Assembly (NCBI RefSeq): GCF_002837185.1
Contig: NZ_KZ478007.1
Span: forward strand, 1-64,000
DNA from: Pseudomonas fluorescens
Lineage (GTDB): Bacteria; Pseudomonadota; Gammaproteobacteria; Pseudomonadales; Pseudomonadaceae
Direction: 5' to 3'
DNA length: 64,000 nucleotides
This document shows, piece by piece, positions 43,414 through 52,150 of this stretch. The position numbers were made by a program, and so were the translations under genes. The notes beneath the pieces are model-generated. The model saw nothing but the letters and a program-made list of their open reading frames with translations. It was not told where the DNA came from and made no database searches. Numbering within the stretch: the stretch's first letter is position 1; every line of letters begins with the position of its first letter.

Positions 43414-45863
43414 GCCGGCACCTCCAATTGCTTGACCGGGATCACATCGAATTCTTTTTTCAGCAGCGGCTGTTCCAGGCGTTCTTTCCAGGGGTCTTGC
43501 TCGAACGACAGGGAAAACTGCAGACGCTCGTTGAGGGCCTGGCGCCGGGCCGGGTCTTCCAGCACGGCTTTCTTGATATGGTCCATGCCGACCCGCTGCA
43601 GGTAGTGCACGGTGCGCTCCAGGTAGAAGGCTTCTTCGCGGTACAGCTGCAGGAATGCGCCGTTGTATTCGCGCACCTCTTCAGCGGTCTTGAGCTTGAC
43701 GAAGAACTCCGCGACTTCGGTCTTGATCCCGCCGTTGCCGCCGATATACATCTCCCAGCCTGAGTCCACACCGATAATTCCGACGTCCTTGATGCCCGCT
43801 TCCGAGCAGTTGCGTGGGCAACCGGACACCGCCAGCTTGACCTTGTGCGGCGACCACATGTTGAACAGGTCGTGCTCCAGCTCAATGCCCAGTTGCGTGG
43901 AGTTTTGCGTACCGAAGCGGCAGAACTCGCTGCCTACGCAGGTCTTCACGGTACGGATGGATTTGCCGTAGGCGTGCCCGGACGGCATATCAAGGTCCTT
44001 CCACACGCCAGGCAAATCCTGCTTCTTGATGCCGAGCAAGTCGATGCGCTGGCCACCGGTCACCTTGACCATCGGCACGTTGTACTTGTCGGCCACGTCG
44101 GCGATACGGCGCAGTTCCGACGGGTTGGTCACGCCGCCCCACATCCGTGGGACGACCGAATAGGTGCCGTCTTTCTGAATGTTGGCGTGGGCGCGCTCGT
44201 TGATCAGGCGCGATTGCGGGTCGTCCCTGGCTTCGCCCGGCCAGGTGGAGATCAGGTAATAGTTCAGCGCCGGACGGCAGGTGGCGCAACCGTTGGGCGT
44301 GCGCCAGTTCAGGTAGCTCATGGTGCCGGCGATGGTCAGCAGGTGCTGTTCGCGAATGGCCTGGCGGATCTGCCCGTGGTTGAGGTCGCTGCAGCCGCAG
44401 ATGGCTTTTTCGCTTTTGGGCTTGACGTCGGCGGCCCCGCCCACGGTATTGATCAGAATCTGTTCCACCAGCCCCACGCAGGACCCACAGGAGCTGGCCG
44501 CCTTGGTGTGCTTCTTCACGTCATCGACGCTGAACAGCCCCTGTTCCTGGATCGCCTTGACGATGGTGCCCTTGCACACGCCATTGCAGCCGCAGACTTC
44601 GGCGCTGTCGGCCATGCTCATGGCTTTGTCCTGGCCTTGATGGCCCACATCGCCCAGCGCATTTTCGCCAAACATCAAGTGATCGCGAATCTCGCCGATC
44701 GCGTGGTTCTCACGGATCTGGCGGAAATACCAACCGCCATCGGCGGTATCGCCGTACAGGCAGGCGCCGACCAGGATGTCGTCCTTGATCACCAGTTTCT
44801 TGTACACGCCGCCGATGGGGTCGGAGAGGGTGATGGTCTCAGTGCCTTCGCCGCCCATGAAGTCGCCCGCGGAGAACAGGTCAATGCCGGTAACTTTGAG
44901 CTTGGTGGAGGTCACAGAACCTTTATAGGTGGCGAAACCCAACTGGGCGAGATGGTTGGCGCATACCTTGGCCTGTTCGAACAGCGGTGCGACCAGGCCG
45001 TAGGCGATCCCACGGTGGCTGGCGCATTCACCGATCGCATAGATGCGCGGGTCGTAGGTTTGCATCGTGTCGTTGACCAGAATCCCACGGTTGCAGGGGA
45101 TGCCGGACTTTTCCGCCAGTTCGGTGTTGGGGCGGATACCGGCGGCCATCACCACCAGGTCGGCGGGGATGATGTCACCGTTCTTGAACTGCACCGAGCC
45201 GACACGGCCATTGCCGGCGTCGTGCAGGGCCTGGGTCTGTTCGCACAGGCGAAACACCAGGCCACGGCTTTCCAGCTCGGTTTGCAGCAACTGGCCACTG
45301 GTCTTGTCCAGTTGCCGTTCCAGCAGCCATTCACCGATGTGCACCACGGTCACCTGCATGCCGCGCAGCATCAAGCCGTTCGCGGCCTCCAGGCCGAGCA
45401 GTCCGCCACCGATCACCACCGCGTGCTTGTGGGTCTTGGCGGTGTCGATCATGGCCTGGGTGTCGGCGATATCGCGGTAGCCGATCACGCCCTGCAAGGT
45501 GTTACCTGGAATGGGCAGGATAAACGGCGTGGAACCGGTGGCGATCAGCAGGCGGTCGTATTCGGCTTCGGTACCGTCCTCGGCGATGACGCGGCGCTTG
45601 ACCCGGTCGATCTGCACCACCTTGCGGTTGAGCAGCAGCTTGACGTGGTTGTCGAGGTACCAGTCCAGATCGTTGAGCACGATCTCTTCGAAGGTCTGCT
45701 CGCCGGCCAGTACCGGTGAGAGCAGGATGCGATTGTAGTTGGTGTGGGGCTCGGCGCCGAATACCGTGATGTCATAGAGGTCGCTGCTGAGCTTGAGCAA
45801 TTCTTCCAGGGTGCGAACCCCGGCCATGCCGTTGCCGATCATCACCAGTTTGAGTTTTTTCAT
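43410..45863 (-). CDS. nirB: NAD(P)H-nitrite reductase large subunit
   Basis: An 817-residue nitrite reductase that produces ammonium using six electrons from NAD(P)H. The FAD/NAD-binding part covers residues 1 to about 400 (MIGNGMAGVRTLEELL, AVVIGGGLLGLEAANGL). Two BFD-like [2Fe-2S] modules follow (CGCNGVCKGTIVKAI...CGSCVG and CGCSDLNHGQIRQ...CATCRP). The siroheme-[4Fe-4S] half carries GSEFCRFGTQ and VSGCPRNCSEAG. The ATG at 45863 has GGAGA upstream. A NasT-type attenuator precedes it, so expression depends on nitrate or nitrite. Confidence 0.95.
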   Translation of the reverse strand: MKKLKLVMIGNGMAGVRTLEELLKLSSDLYDITVFGAEPHTNYNRILLSPVLAGEQTFEEIVLNDLDWYLDNHVKLLLNRKVVQIDRVKRRVIAEDGTEAEYDRLLIATGSTPFILPIPGNTLQGVIGYRDIADTQAMIDTAKTHKHAVVIGGGLLGLEAANGLMLRGMQVTVVHIGEWLLERQLDKTSGQLLQTELESRGLVFRLCEQTQALHDAGNGRVGSVQFKNGDIIPADLVVMAAGIRPNTELAEKSGIPCNRGILVNDTMQTYDPRIYAIGECASHRGIAYGLVAPLFEQAKVCANHLAQLGFATYKGSVTSTKLKVTGIDLFSAGDFMGGEGTETITLSDPIGGVYKKLVIKDDILVGACLYGDTADGGWYFRQIRENHAIGEIRDHLMFGENALGDVGHQGQDKAMSMADSAEVCGCNGVCKGTIVKAIQEQGLFSVDDVKKHTKAASSCGSCVGLVEQILINTVGGAADVKPKSEKAICGCSDLNHGQIRQAIREQHLLTIAGTMSYLNWRTPNGCATCRPALNYYLISTWPGEARDDPQSRLINERAHANIQKDGTYSVVPRMWGGVTNPSELRRIADVADKYNVPMVKVTGGQRIDLLGIKKQDLPGVWKDLDMPSGHAYGKSIRTVKTCVGSEFCRFGTQNSTQLGIELEHDLFNMWSPHKVKLAVSGCPRNCSEAGIKDVGIIGVDSGWEMYIGGNGGIKTEVAEFFVKLKTAEEVREYNGAFLQLYREEAFYLERTVHYLQRVGMDHIKKAVLEDPARRQALNERLQFSLSFEQDPWKERLEQPLLKKEFDVIPVKQLEVPA

Positions 45864-45891
45864 GTCGCTCTCCGACCAATCACGCGCAAAC

Positions 45892-45930
45892 AAAAAAAGG
45901 CGTCCCCGCTATTTACCTAGCGAGGACGCC
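45892..45930 (-). terminator. Attenuator terminator in the nirB leader
   Basis: On the minus strand a hairpin with GGCGTCCTCGCTA / TAGCGGGGACGCC arms is followed by seven Ts (45892-45898), 29 bases before the nirB ATG. It would stop transcription unless the upstream ANTAR-target hairpins are bound. Confidence 0.9.
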
Positions 45931-45940
45931 TTTGTCCTGG

Positions 45941-45980
45941 TCCCGTTCTCTCGGGAAGCTCGATCCTTCGACGTTGAAGG
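45941..45980 (-). promoter_or_regulatory. ANTAR-target two-hairpin RNA (nirB leader)
   Basis: In the transcript, CCUUC-AACGUC-GAAGG and UCCCG-AGAGAA-CGGGA form two hairpins with hexanucleotide loops separated by eight bases. Both loops have A at position 1 and G at position 4, the pattern recognised by ANTAR antiterminators such as NasT. The terminator at 45899-45930 lies directly downstream. Confidence 0.88.
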
Positions 45981-46087
45981 CGCGGCTGTATGTGGGTTGT
46001 TGAAGAGGCTAATGCAGCAGCTGTGCCAAGTGTCGCTTACCCCGGTTTTATTAGGGATTCAACGCGGATGCGTAAGAATTTTGCCCG

Positions 46088-47758
46088 TTAGTGGTGCAAT
46101 AGCCAGAACAGCAGCACCAGATTGATCAGCAGCGAAGCCGTCGCCAGGGTCTGCCAGACCTTGAGCGGTTCACGCTCCAGCAAGGGGCGCGGGCGTATGC
46201 TCAGTTCGCGGCGGTCGGCCTGTTCCAGCACCAGCAGCCATTCTTCGGCGGTCTCATAGCGCTGCTGCGGTTGCGCGGCCACGGCGCGTTCCAGGCTTGC
46301 AGGCAACCAGTCCGGCACATCGGGACGGTAGCGGCTGGCGCTGACCGCCTGAGTGAAGCGCGGGCGTTGGAAGGCTTCGATTTCGCCATAGGGATAGTGG
46401 CCGGTCAGCAGGTAATAGAGCGTGACGCCGACGCTATACAAATCCTGTTGTGGCGTAGGACGTTCACCGCTGAATGACTCCGGCGCGATAAAACTCGGGG
46501 TGCCGGGCAGCACGCTGGCACGGTCTTGCGACAGCCCCGGGCAGTAGGCCAGGCCGAAATCCAGCACGCGCAGTTCGCCGTCGTCTCCCAGCAACAGATT
46601 TTCCGGCTTGATATCGCGGTGCAGGATCTGCCGTCGGTGCAGCAGGCCGACCGCGCGCAGTAAACGCTCGGCGATGGACTGCCATTGCGCCAGGGGCAAC
46701 GGGCCCTGGCGCTTGAACAGTTCGGCAAGGGTTAGCCCCGGGTATTCGCGCATCACGTAGTACAAGTGCTGGCGTCCACTGGCGGCATGCACTTCAGGAA
46801 ACGCGCGGCCGGCGACCCGCCGCAGAAACCATTCTTCCGAGAGCAGGGCCTGGGCGGCGTCAGTGTCGTCGTCGCGGCTTGACGCCAGGGTTTTCAGCAG
46901 CCAGGGACGCTGCTGATCATCCTGTACCCGATACAGCAACGACTGTCGGCTCTGCGCCAGCAGGCTGTGCACCTGCCACCCCTCGAAACGTTGCCCGGCC
47001 TTGAGCGGCGGCGGCAGCGGCCACTGCTGCAACTGCACCAGTGCGTCGCCCAGCGTGGCGGCGCCGAGGGCATCGACGCGCACCAGCAAGGCGCTGGCAT
47101 TGTCCTGGCTGCCCGCCAAATGCGCGGCATTGACCAGGGTGTTGACCGCCAGGTCCAGGTCGGTCTGCTCGCGCAGAATCGCGTTGATGCTGTGCTCACC
47201 CAACGTGGCCCAGACCCCGTCGCTGAGCAGCAGGAAGCACTCGCCTGCGCGCAGTTCTCCATCGAGAAAATCCAGTACCAGGTGCTGGTCCAGGCCGAGG
47301 GCGCGCTTGAGCACATGCTGCATGCCCGGTTGTTCCCACACATGGTCCTCGCTGATGCGCTGCAGCTCGCCGTCCAGCCAGCGATAGGCGCGGCAATCGC
47401 CGACGTGGGCGAGGGTGAAACGCTGGCCGCGAAACACCAGGGCGCTGAGGGTGGTCAGCAGCGGCTGACCGCCGCCATTGGCTTGCAGCCAGCGGTTCTG
47501 TGCGACCAATAAGCGCTCCAGCGCCTGGGCCACGCCCCAGGTCTGCGGCGTGGCGTAGTAGTCCAGGGCCAGTGCCTGCAAGGTCGAGCGCGCGGCCAGG
47601 CCACCGTCGGCGCATTGGCTGACGCCGTCGGCCAATGCGCACAGGTAGCCTTTGCTCGCGGCCAACTCCGCCCTGGGTGTGACGACCCGCAACGCATCCT
47701 GGTTTTCTGCCCTGGGGCCAATCGCACTGGCCTGGGCGATGCTCAGTTGCAGGCTCAT
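46088..47758 (-). CDS. PP2C phosphatase - Ser/Thr kinase fusion
   Basis: A 556-residue bifunctional protein. Residues about 1-240 form a PP2C-type phosphatase (ALADGVSQCADGG, LAHVGDCRAYRW, LLLSDGVW, SQDNASALLV). Residues about 270-520 form a Hanks-type kinase with the ATP lysine in PWLLKTL, the catalytic LHRDIKPENLLL, LDFGLAY and the PEE-like IAPESFSGER. A single membrane helix (LLINLVLLFWLLH) closes it. The start ATG 47758 shares its A with the stop of the transporter gene (TGATG). Similar genes sit at this place in P. aeruginosa; a role in nitrate assimilation control is inferred only from context. Confidence 0.9.
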   Translation of the reverse strand: MSLQLSIAQASAIGPRAENQDALRVVTPRAELAASKGYLCALADGVSQCADGGLAARSTLQALALDYYATPQTWGVAQALERLLVAQNRWLQANGGGQPLLTTLSALVFRGQRFTLAHVGDCRAYRWLDGELQRISEDHVWEQPGMQHVLKRALGLDQHLVLDFLDGELRAGECFLLLSDGVWATLGEHSINAILREQTDLDLAVNTLVNAAHLAGSQDNASALLVRVDALGAATLGDALVQLQQWPLPPPLKAGQRFEGWQVHSLLAQSRQSLLYRVQDDQQRPWLLKTLASSRDDDTDAAQALLSEEWFLRRVAGRAFPEVHAASGRQHLYYVMREYPGLTLAELFKRQGPLPLAQWQSIAERLLRAVGLLHRRQILHRDIKPENLLLGDDGELRVLDFGLAYCPGLSQDRASVLPGTPSFIAPESFSGERPTPQQDLYSVGVTLYYLLTGHYPYGEIEAFQRPRFTQAVSASRYRPDVPDWLPASLERAVAAQPQQRYETAEEWLLVLEQADRRELSIRPRPLLEREPLKVWQTLATASLLINLVLLFWLLHH

Positions 47759-48969
47759 CAGACGCGTGCAGCGGTCACGGCAGCCGAACCCCAGGTGGTT
47801 CTCCAGCGGCGTTTGACGCCGTGCAGGCCAAACCAGGCCAGCACGCCGAGGCTGGCGAACAACCACAGCGCCAATTGGTAACTGCCGGTACTCTGCTTGA
47901 TCGCGCCCATGCCGGCGGCCAGCGCAAAACCGCCGATGCCGCCGGCCATGCCGATCAGGCCGGTCATGACGCCGATCTCACTGCGAAAACGCTGGGGCAC
48001 CAGCTGGAATACCGCGCCATTACCGGCGCCGAGGCCGAGCATGGTGCAGACGAAAAGCGCCAGCGCAGCGTAGGAGCTGGGCAGGTTGAAACCCACCGCC
48101 GCAATGCAGATCACCGCCACGCTGTACATGCCGAGCAGGGTCTTGATCCCACCGAAACGGTCCGCCAGGGCGCCGCCCAGCGGGCGCATCAGGCTGCCAC
48201 CGAAGACACAGGCCGCGGTGTAGTAGCCGGCGGTCACCGGGCTCAGGCCGTACTGGTCGTTGAAGTAGCCGGGCAGGGCGCTGGCCAGGCCGATAAAGCC
48301 GCCAAAGGTCACGCTGTAGAAGAACATGAACCACCAACTGTCGCGATCACCCAGGGCTTTGAAATAGTCGGCCATCGCCTTGGCTTTCGGGCGTTGCGGA
48401 GCATTGCGCGCGAGCCAGGCGAACACGATCAGGGTGAGGATCAGCGGAATCAACGCGAAGCCGAATACATTGCTCCAGCCAAAGGCAGCCGCCAGTACCG
48501 GTGCCAGCAGGGCGGCAAACACGGTGCCGGAATTGCCGGCGCCGGCGATGCCCATGGCTTTGCCCTGGTGCTCGGCCGGATACCATTGCGAGGCCAACGG
48601 CAGGGCGACGGCAAAAGAGGCACCGGCCATGCCCAGGAACATGCCCAGCAACAGCGCTTGCTCGTAGCTGTGAATGCCCAGTTTCCAGGCGCAGAACAAC
48701 GCCACGATGACAATCACCTGGCCAATCAGCCCGGCAGTCTTGGGCGACAGCTTGTCAGCCAGCATGCCCATGAGAAAGCGCAGCACCGCGCCCGCCAGGA
48801 TCGGCGTAGCGACTACCAGGCCGCGCTGTTGAGTGGTCAGGTGCAAGTCGGCGGCAATCTGTACCGCCAAGGGGCCCAGCAGGTACCAGACCATGAAACT
48901 CAGGTCGAAATACAGGAACGCGGCAAACAGGGTCGGGGTGTGCCCGGATTTCCAGAAGCTTGATTTCAT
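47758..48969 (-). CDS. nasA: Nitrate/nitrite transporter NasA (NNP, major facilitator)
   Basis: A 403-residue MFS transporter of the nitrate/nitrite porter group with twelve hydrophobic segments. The NNP signature GAGNSGTVFAALLAPVLAAA is present, and substrate-type arginines occur in GAVLRFLMGML and GSLMRPLGGALADRFGG. It imports nitrate for the reductases downstream. The ATG at 48969 follows GAGGTG. It is coupled to the PP2C-kinase gene and is preceded by an attenuator. Confidence 0.93.
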   Translation of the reverse strand: MKSSFWKSGHTPTLFAAFLYFDLSFMVWYLLGPLAVQIAADLHLTTQQRGLVVATPILAGAVLRFLMGMLADKLSPKTAGLIGQVIVIVALFCAWKLGIHSYEQALLLGMFLGMAGASFAVALPLASQWYPAEHQGKAMGIAGAGNSGTVFAALLAPVLAAAFGWSNVFGFALIPLILTLIVFAWLARNAPQRPKAKAMADYFKALGDRDSWWFMFFYSVTFGGFIGLASALPGYFNDQYGLSPVTAGYYTAACVFGGSLMRPLGGALADRFGGIKTLLGMYSVAVICIAAVGFNLPSSYAALALFVCTMLGLGAGNGAVFQLVPQRFRSEIGVMTGLIGMAGGIGGFALAAGMGAIKQSTGSYQLALWLFASLGVLAWFGLHGVKRRWRTTWGSAAVTAARV

Positions 48970-49036
48970 CACGCACCTCAACGGTTGGGGGGGCTTGTCA
49001 GAAGGCCTGGTGACCCCATGCGCTGGGGCCGGAACG

Positions 49037-49077
49037 AAAAAAAACGCCGCCACCGGGTTCGCGAGGGCAAACCGGGT
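49037..49077 (-). terminator. Attenuator terminator in the nasA leader
   Basis: On the minus strand ACCCGGTTTGC...GCGAACCCGGT forms a stem with one bulge, then GGCGGCG and eight Ts (49037-49044). It lies 68 bases upstream of the nasA ATG. The stem is less regular than in the nirB leader. Confidence 0.75.
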
Positions 49078-49080
49078 GTG

Positions 49081-49120
49081 CGACGTCTTTGTCGTTGGTG
49101 GGGCAACCGCCGTTGGCTAC
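49081..49120 (-). promoter_or_regulatory. ANTAR-target two-hairpin RNA (nasA leader)
   Basis: The transcript contains GUAGCC-AACGGC-GGUUGC (six-base stem with G-U pairs) and CGAC-AAAGAC-GUCG, both with hexaloops having A at position 1 and G at position 4, separated by eight bases, immediately before the terminator. This matches the layout in the nirB leader. Confidence 0.8.
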
Positions 49121-49153
49121 CTGTGACGGTTCTATAGCAAGAGCCGCGCCAGA

Positions 49154-49729
49154 TCAGCCGAGCAGTTCGCTCATGGCAATAATCTGTTCGGCCACCTGAA
49201 TCAGTTTCTGCTGCCGGCTCATGGCCTGGCGGCGCATGAGGGTGTAGGCGTCTTCCTCGTTGCAGTCCTTCATTTTCATCAGCAGGCCCTTGGCCAGCTC
49301 GATGCGCTTGCGTTCCGCCAACTGTTGATCGCGGGCATGAAGCTGGGCGCGCAAGGCCTGGTCGCTTTCGAAGCGTGCCATGGCCACCTCGAGGATCGGT
49401 TGCAGACGCTGGGCCTGGATGCCTTCGACAATATAGGCGCTGACCCCGGACTTGATCGCCTGGCGCATGACATTCGGGTCATGTTCATCGGTGAACATCA
49501 CGATAGGGCGGGGCTGGTCGCGGCTGACCAGCACCACCTGTTCCATCACATCGCGGCCGGGTGACTCGGTATCGATCAGGATCACGTCGGGGCGCACTGT
49601 TTCGACGCGTGCGGGCAAGTCGATGGTCAGGCCGGATTCATCGATCACCTCAAAGCCGGCCTCGGTCAGCGCGGCCTTGAGCCGGCCGACTTTGCGCGGG
49701 GTGTCGTTGATCAAAAGGATTCGCAGCAT
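49154..49729 (-). CDS. nasT: Nitrate-responsive ANTAR antiterminator NasT
   Basis: A 191-residue response-regulator-like protein. The receiver domain (about 1-120) has LLINDTP and the acceptor aspartate in ILIDTESPG; the C-terminal ANTAR domain (ELAKGLLMKMKDCNEEDAYTLMRRQAM) binds paired hexaloop hairpins. When nitrate or nitrite binds NasS, NasT is released and stops the leader terminator from forming. ATG 49729 lies 10 bases downstream of the nasS stop. The two clear leader targets in this window are its likely regulon. Confidence 0.93.
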   Translation of the reverse strand: MLRILLINDTPRKVGRLKAALTEAGFEVIDESGLTIDLPARVETVRPDVILIDTESPGRDVMEQVVLVSRDQPRPIVMFTDEHDPNVMRQAIKSGVSAYIVEGIQAQRLQPILEVAMARFESDQALRAQLHARDQQLAERKRIELAKGLLMKMKDCNEEDAYTLMRRQAMSRQQKLIQVAEQIIAMSELLG

Positions 49730-49739
49730 GGTCGTGCTC

Positions 49740-50966
49740 CTAGCGCAGCGCTTGGCGGCTGATGTCATCCGCCATGGCGTGCAGGCGGAAGCTGCGGGCA
49801 TAGCCGGCGGGGTCGGAGCCGTCCCAGATCCTGCCGTCGATCAACTGGCTGCTGCGCATGTCCTGGCCATTGGTGGCGACGCCGACGGCGCTCGCGGCTT
49901 GACGGTACACATCCAGTTGTTGCACCTGACGGGCAACGGCAAGATAGTCCGGGTCTTCGCGCAGCAGGCCCCAGCGACGAAACTGGGTCATGAACCACAT
50001 ACCGTCGCACAGGTAAGGCAGGTTGACCGCGCCATCGGCGAAGAACCGCAGCGCATGCGGGTCCTGCCACTGGTTGCCCAGGCCATCTTCGTAGTGGCCC
50101 AGCAGCCGTGGCTCGATACAGTCCAGGGGGGCGTCGAGGTACTCGCGGGCGCTGAGCAGTTGGGCGGTGGAACGACGGTTTTGCGTGCTCGCTTCGATAA
50201 AGCGACTGGCCTCGAGAATCGCCATCACCAATACGCGCGCCGTATTGGGATACTGGTCGACGAAAGCTTGGGTACAACCGAGGACTTTTTCCGGATGATT
50301 CGGCCAGATCGACTGGCTGGTCGCCAAGGTGAAGCCCTGGTTCTGCTTGACGGCGCTGGCGCACCAGGGTTCGCCGACACACAGGCCGTCGATGCGCCCC
50401 GCTTGCAGGTGCGCAACCATTTGCGGTGGGGGCACCACCACGCTGTCCACATCCCGCAGCGGGTGGATGCCTTGGCTCGCCAGCCAGTAATACAGCCACA
50501 TGGCGTGGGTGCCTGTCGGAAAGGTCTGGGCGAAGGTGAGTTTTGTGCGGCTTTGGTGCACGTGGCGATCCAGCGCCTCAGGAGTGACCACGCCCTGCTG
50601 TTGCAGCCCACGGGACAGGTTGATGCTCTGTCCGTTCTGATTCAACCCCATCAGCACCGCCATCGGGCTCGGCGCAACGCCACCGATGCCCAGATGCACG
50701 GCGTAGATCAGGCCGTAGAGGCTATGGGCGGCGTCCAGCTCACCGCTGACCAGTTTGTCGCGCAGGTTGGCCCATGACGATTGGCGCTTGAGGTTCAGTG
50801 TGAGGCCGTAGGGTTGCGCAAACCCCTGGGTGGCGGCGACCACCAGCGAGGCGCAATCAGTCAGGGCCATGAAACCCAGGTCCAGGCTGCTCTTTTCCGG
50901 GGCGTCACTGCCGTTTACCCAGGCCAGCGCGGGATTCACCGGGCTGCTGTCGACCGAATCGTTCAT
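49740..50966 (-). CDS. nasS: Nitrate/nitrite sensor NasS
   Basis: A 408-residue NrtA-like nitrate-binding protein without a signal peptide, so cytoplasmic. It begins DLGFMALTDCASLVVAATQGFAQPYGL and contains TFPTGTHAMWLYYWLASQGI. In the ligand-free state NasS holds NasT; nitrate or nitrite frees it. The ATG at 50966 has AGGTAGG upstream. It is the first gene of its unit and starts after a leader with a strong terminator. Confidence 0.93.
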   Translation of the reverse strand: MNDSVDSSPVNPALAWVNGSDAPEKSSLDLGFMALTDCASLVVAATQGFAQPYGLTLNLKRQSSWANLRDKLVSGELDAAHSLYGLIYAVHLGIGGVAPSPMAVLMGLNQNGQSINLSRGLQQQGVVTPEALDRHVHQSRTKLTFAQTFPTGTHAMWLYYWLASQGIHPLRDVDSVVVPPPQMVAHLQAGRIDGLCVGEPWCASAVKQNQGFTLATSQSIWPNHPEKVLGCTQAFVDQYPNTARVLVMAILEASRFIEASTQNRRSTAQLLSAREYLDAPLDCIEPRLLGHYEDGLGNQWQDPHALRFFADGAVNLPYLCDGMWFMTQFRRWGLLREDPDYLAVARQVQQLDVYRQAASAVGVATNGQDMRSSQLIDGRIWDGSDPAGYARSFRLHAMADDISRQALR

Positions 50967-50986
50967 CAACACCTACCTTTTCTCTC

Positions 50987-51041
50987 AAAAAAAAACGTCG
51001 CGCCCTCGGATGGCTATACCAGCCATTACAGGGAAACGACG
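50987..51041 (-). terminator. Attenuator terminator in the nasS leader
   Basis: On the minus strand CGTCG...CGACG, CCCT...AGGG and ATGGCT/AGCCAT arms stack into one long hairpin that is followed by nine Ts (50987-50995), 21 bases before the nasS ATG. Confidence 0.88.
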
Positions 51042-51075
51042 CCTTTGTCCGTAGGCCCGTGCCGTCGCTGGCGCG
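51042..51075 (-). promoter_or_regulatory. Degenerate ANTAR-target candidate (nasS leader)
   Basis: Upstream of the terminator, GCC-AGCGAC-GGC has a hexaloop with A1 and G4, and a second possible hairpin GCCU-ACGGACAA-AGGC follows with an eight-base loop. This is weaker than the other two leaders, so the call is tentative. Confidence 0.45.
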
Positions 51076-51207
51076 CGCCCTGATAGAGAGTGCTTAGCAA
51101 GGCACATGCCACGGGGGCGGCCGTCAGCTTTCCATCATGATTGAACCTCGCCTGCCTTTCAGTATGGCCGCTCTTTTGCGTCCTACCTCCCCCAGGAAAA
51201 ACCCACG

Positions 51208-52134
51208 GTGCATGCTGATGCCTCCATTACGACGAACCGCCACCGCCTCGGTCGCACGCTGCTGTGGGTGGCGCTGTTGCTGGTCAGTTGTGTGGTTCGG
51301 GGTGAGCCGTATCAGGCCAGGGATGAAAGCCTGGACAGTTTTTTCACTGCGCTGTCGGTGCCGCTGGGGATGCCTGTGGTGGTCAGTCGGGAAGCGGCGC
51401 ACAGGCGTGTCAGCGGGACATTTGATTTTGACGCACCGCAACAGGTCCTTGAAGCGCTGGCCCGGCAGGAAGGTCTGATCTGGCACAGCGACGGGCAAGC
51501 GGTGCATCTCTACAACGCGAGCGAAGCCAGAACCTCTGCGGTGGCGCTGCGGTACATTTCGGTCAACCGGCTGCGCGGCATCATGCGCCGAACAGGCATG
51601 GATGAATCGCGCTATCCCTTGCGCGACAGCGGGGTGCGTACGTTCTACGTGTCCGGGCCGCCAAGCTATGTCAGCCAGGTGCTGCGGCTGGCGCAATTGA
51701 CGGACCGGCAACGCAGTGAGCTGCGTGTGGGGGCGCACGCCTTTGGTGTGGTGCAGGTGTTCAATACCCACGTCGAGGATCGGCAGCATGGGAGCGGCGC
51801 AAACAAAGTCACGGTGCCGGGCATGGCATCCGTCATTCAAGGCCTGCTGGCCAGTGAGCAGAAGGGCCCGCTGGCGGACAAGAACCTGACGTTGATCGCC
51901 TATCCGGACACCAACAGCCTCCTGATCAAGGGCAAACCTGCTCAGGTCAGCCTGATCGAAAAACTGGTGGATGAATTGGATGTGCCCAAGCAAGTCAACG
52001 AAATCTCGTCATGGCGTATGGACGCGGGTCGTGACGAATCGAAGCCCCCGGCCGGGCCGCCGCCATTGACGGCCGCGCAATATGAACGTGTGCAACGTGC
52101 GTTCGTCAGGTCGGGCCGCGAGCTTTCTCCCTGA
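51208..52134 (+). CDS. Truncated type III secretin, InvG-like N-terminal part
   Basis: A 308-residue protein matching the periplasmic half of SPI-1-type secretins. From memory InvG reads GLIWYFDGQAIYIYDASE where this has GLIWHSDGQAVHLYNASE, and both have YPLR...FYVSGPP and AYPDTNSLL(I/V)KG. The signal peptide is about residues 16-33, with N0/N1-type domains to about 260. The match stops at KLVDELDVPK; after it come 46 residues of unrelated low-complexity sequence (WRMDAGRDESKPPAGPPP), and the secretin barrel is absent. A GTG start has AGGA nearby. It cannot form a pore alone and looks like the edge of a large deletion. Confidence 0.8.
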   Translation: MHADASITTNRHRLGRTLLWVALLLVSCVVRGEPYQARDESLDSFFTALSVPLGMPVVVSREAAHRRVSGTFDFDAPQQVLEALARQEGLIWHSDGQAVHLYNASEARTSAVALRYISVNRLRGIMRRTGMDESRYPLRDSGVRTFYVSGPPSYVSQVLRLAQLTDRQRSELRVGAHAFGVVQVFNTHVEDRQHGSGANKVTVPGMASVIQGLLASEQKGPLADKNLTLIAYPDTNSLLIKGKPAQVSLIEKLVDELDVPKQVNEISSWRMDAGRDESKPPAGPPPLTAAQYERVQRAFVRSGRELSP

Positions 52135-52150
52135 ATAAAGGCGTTAGTCC

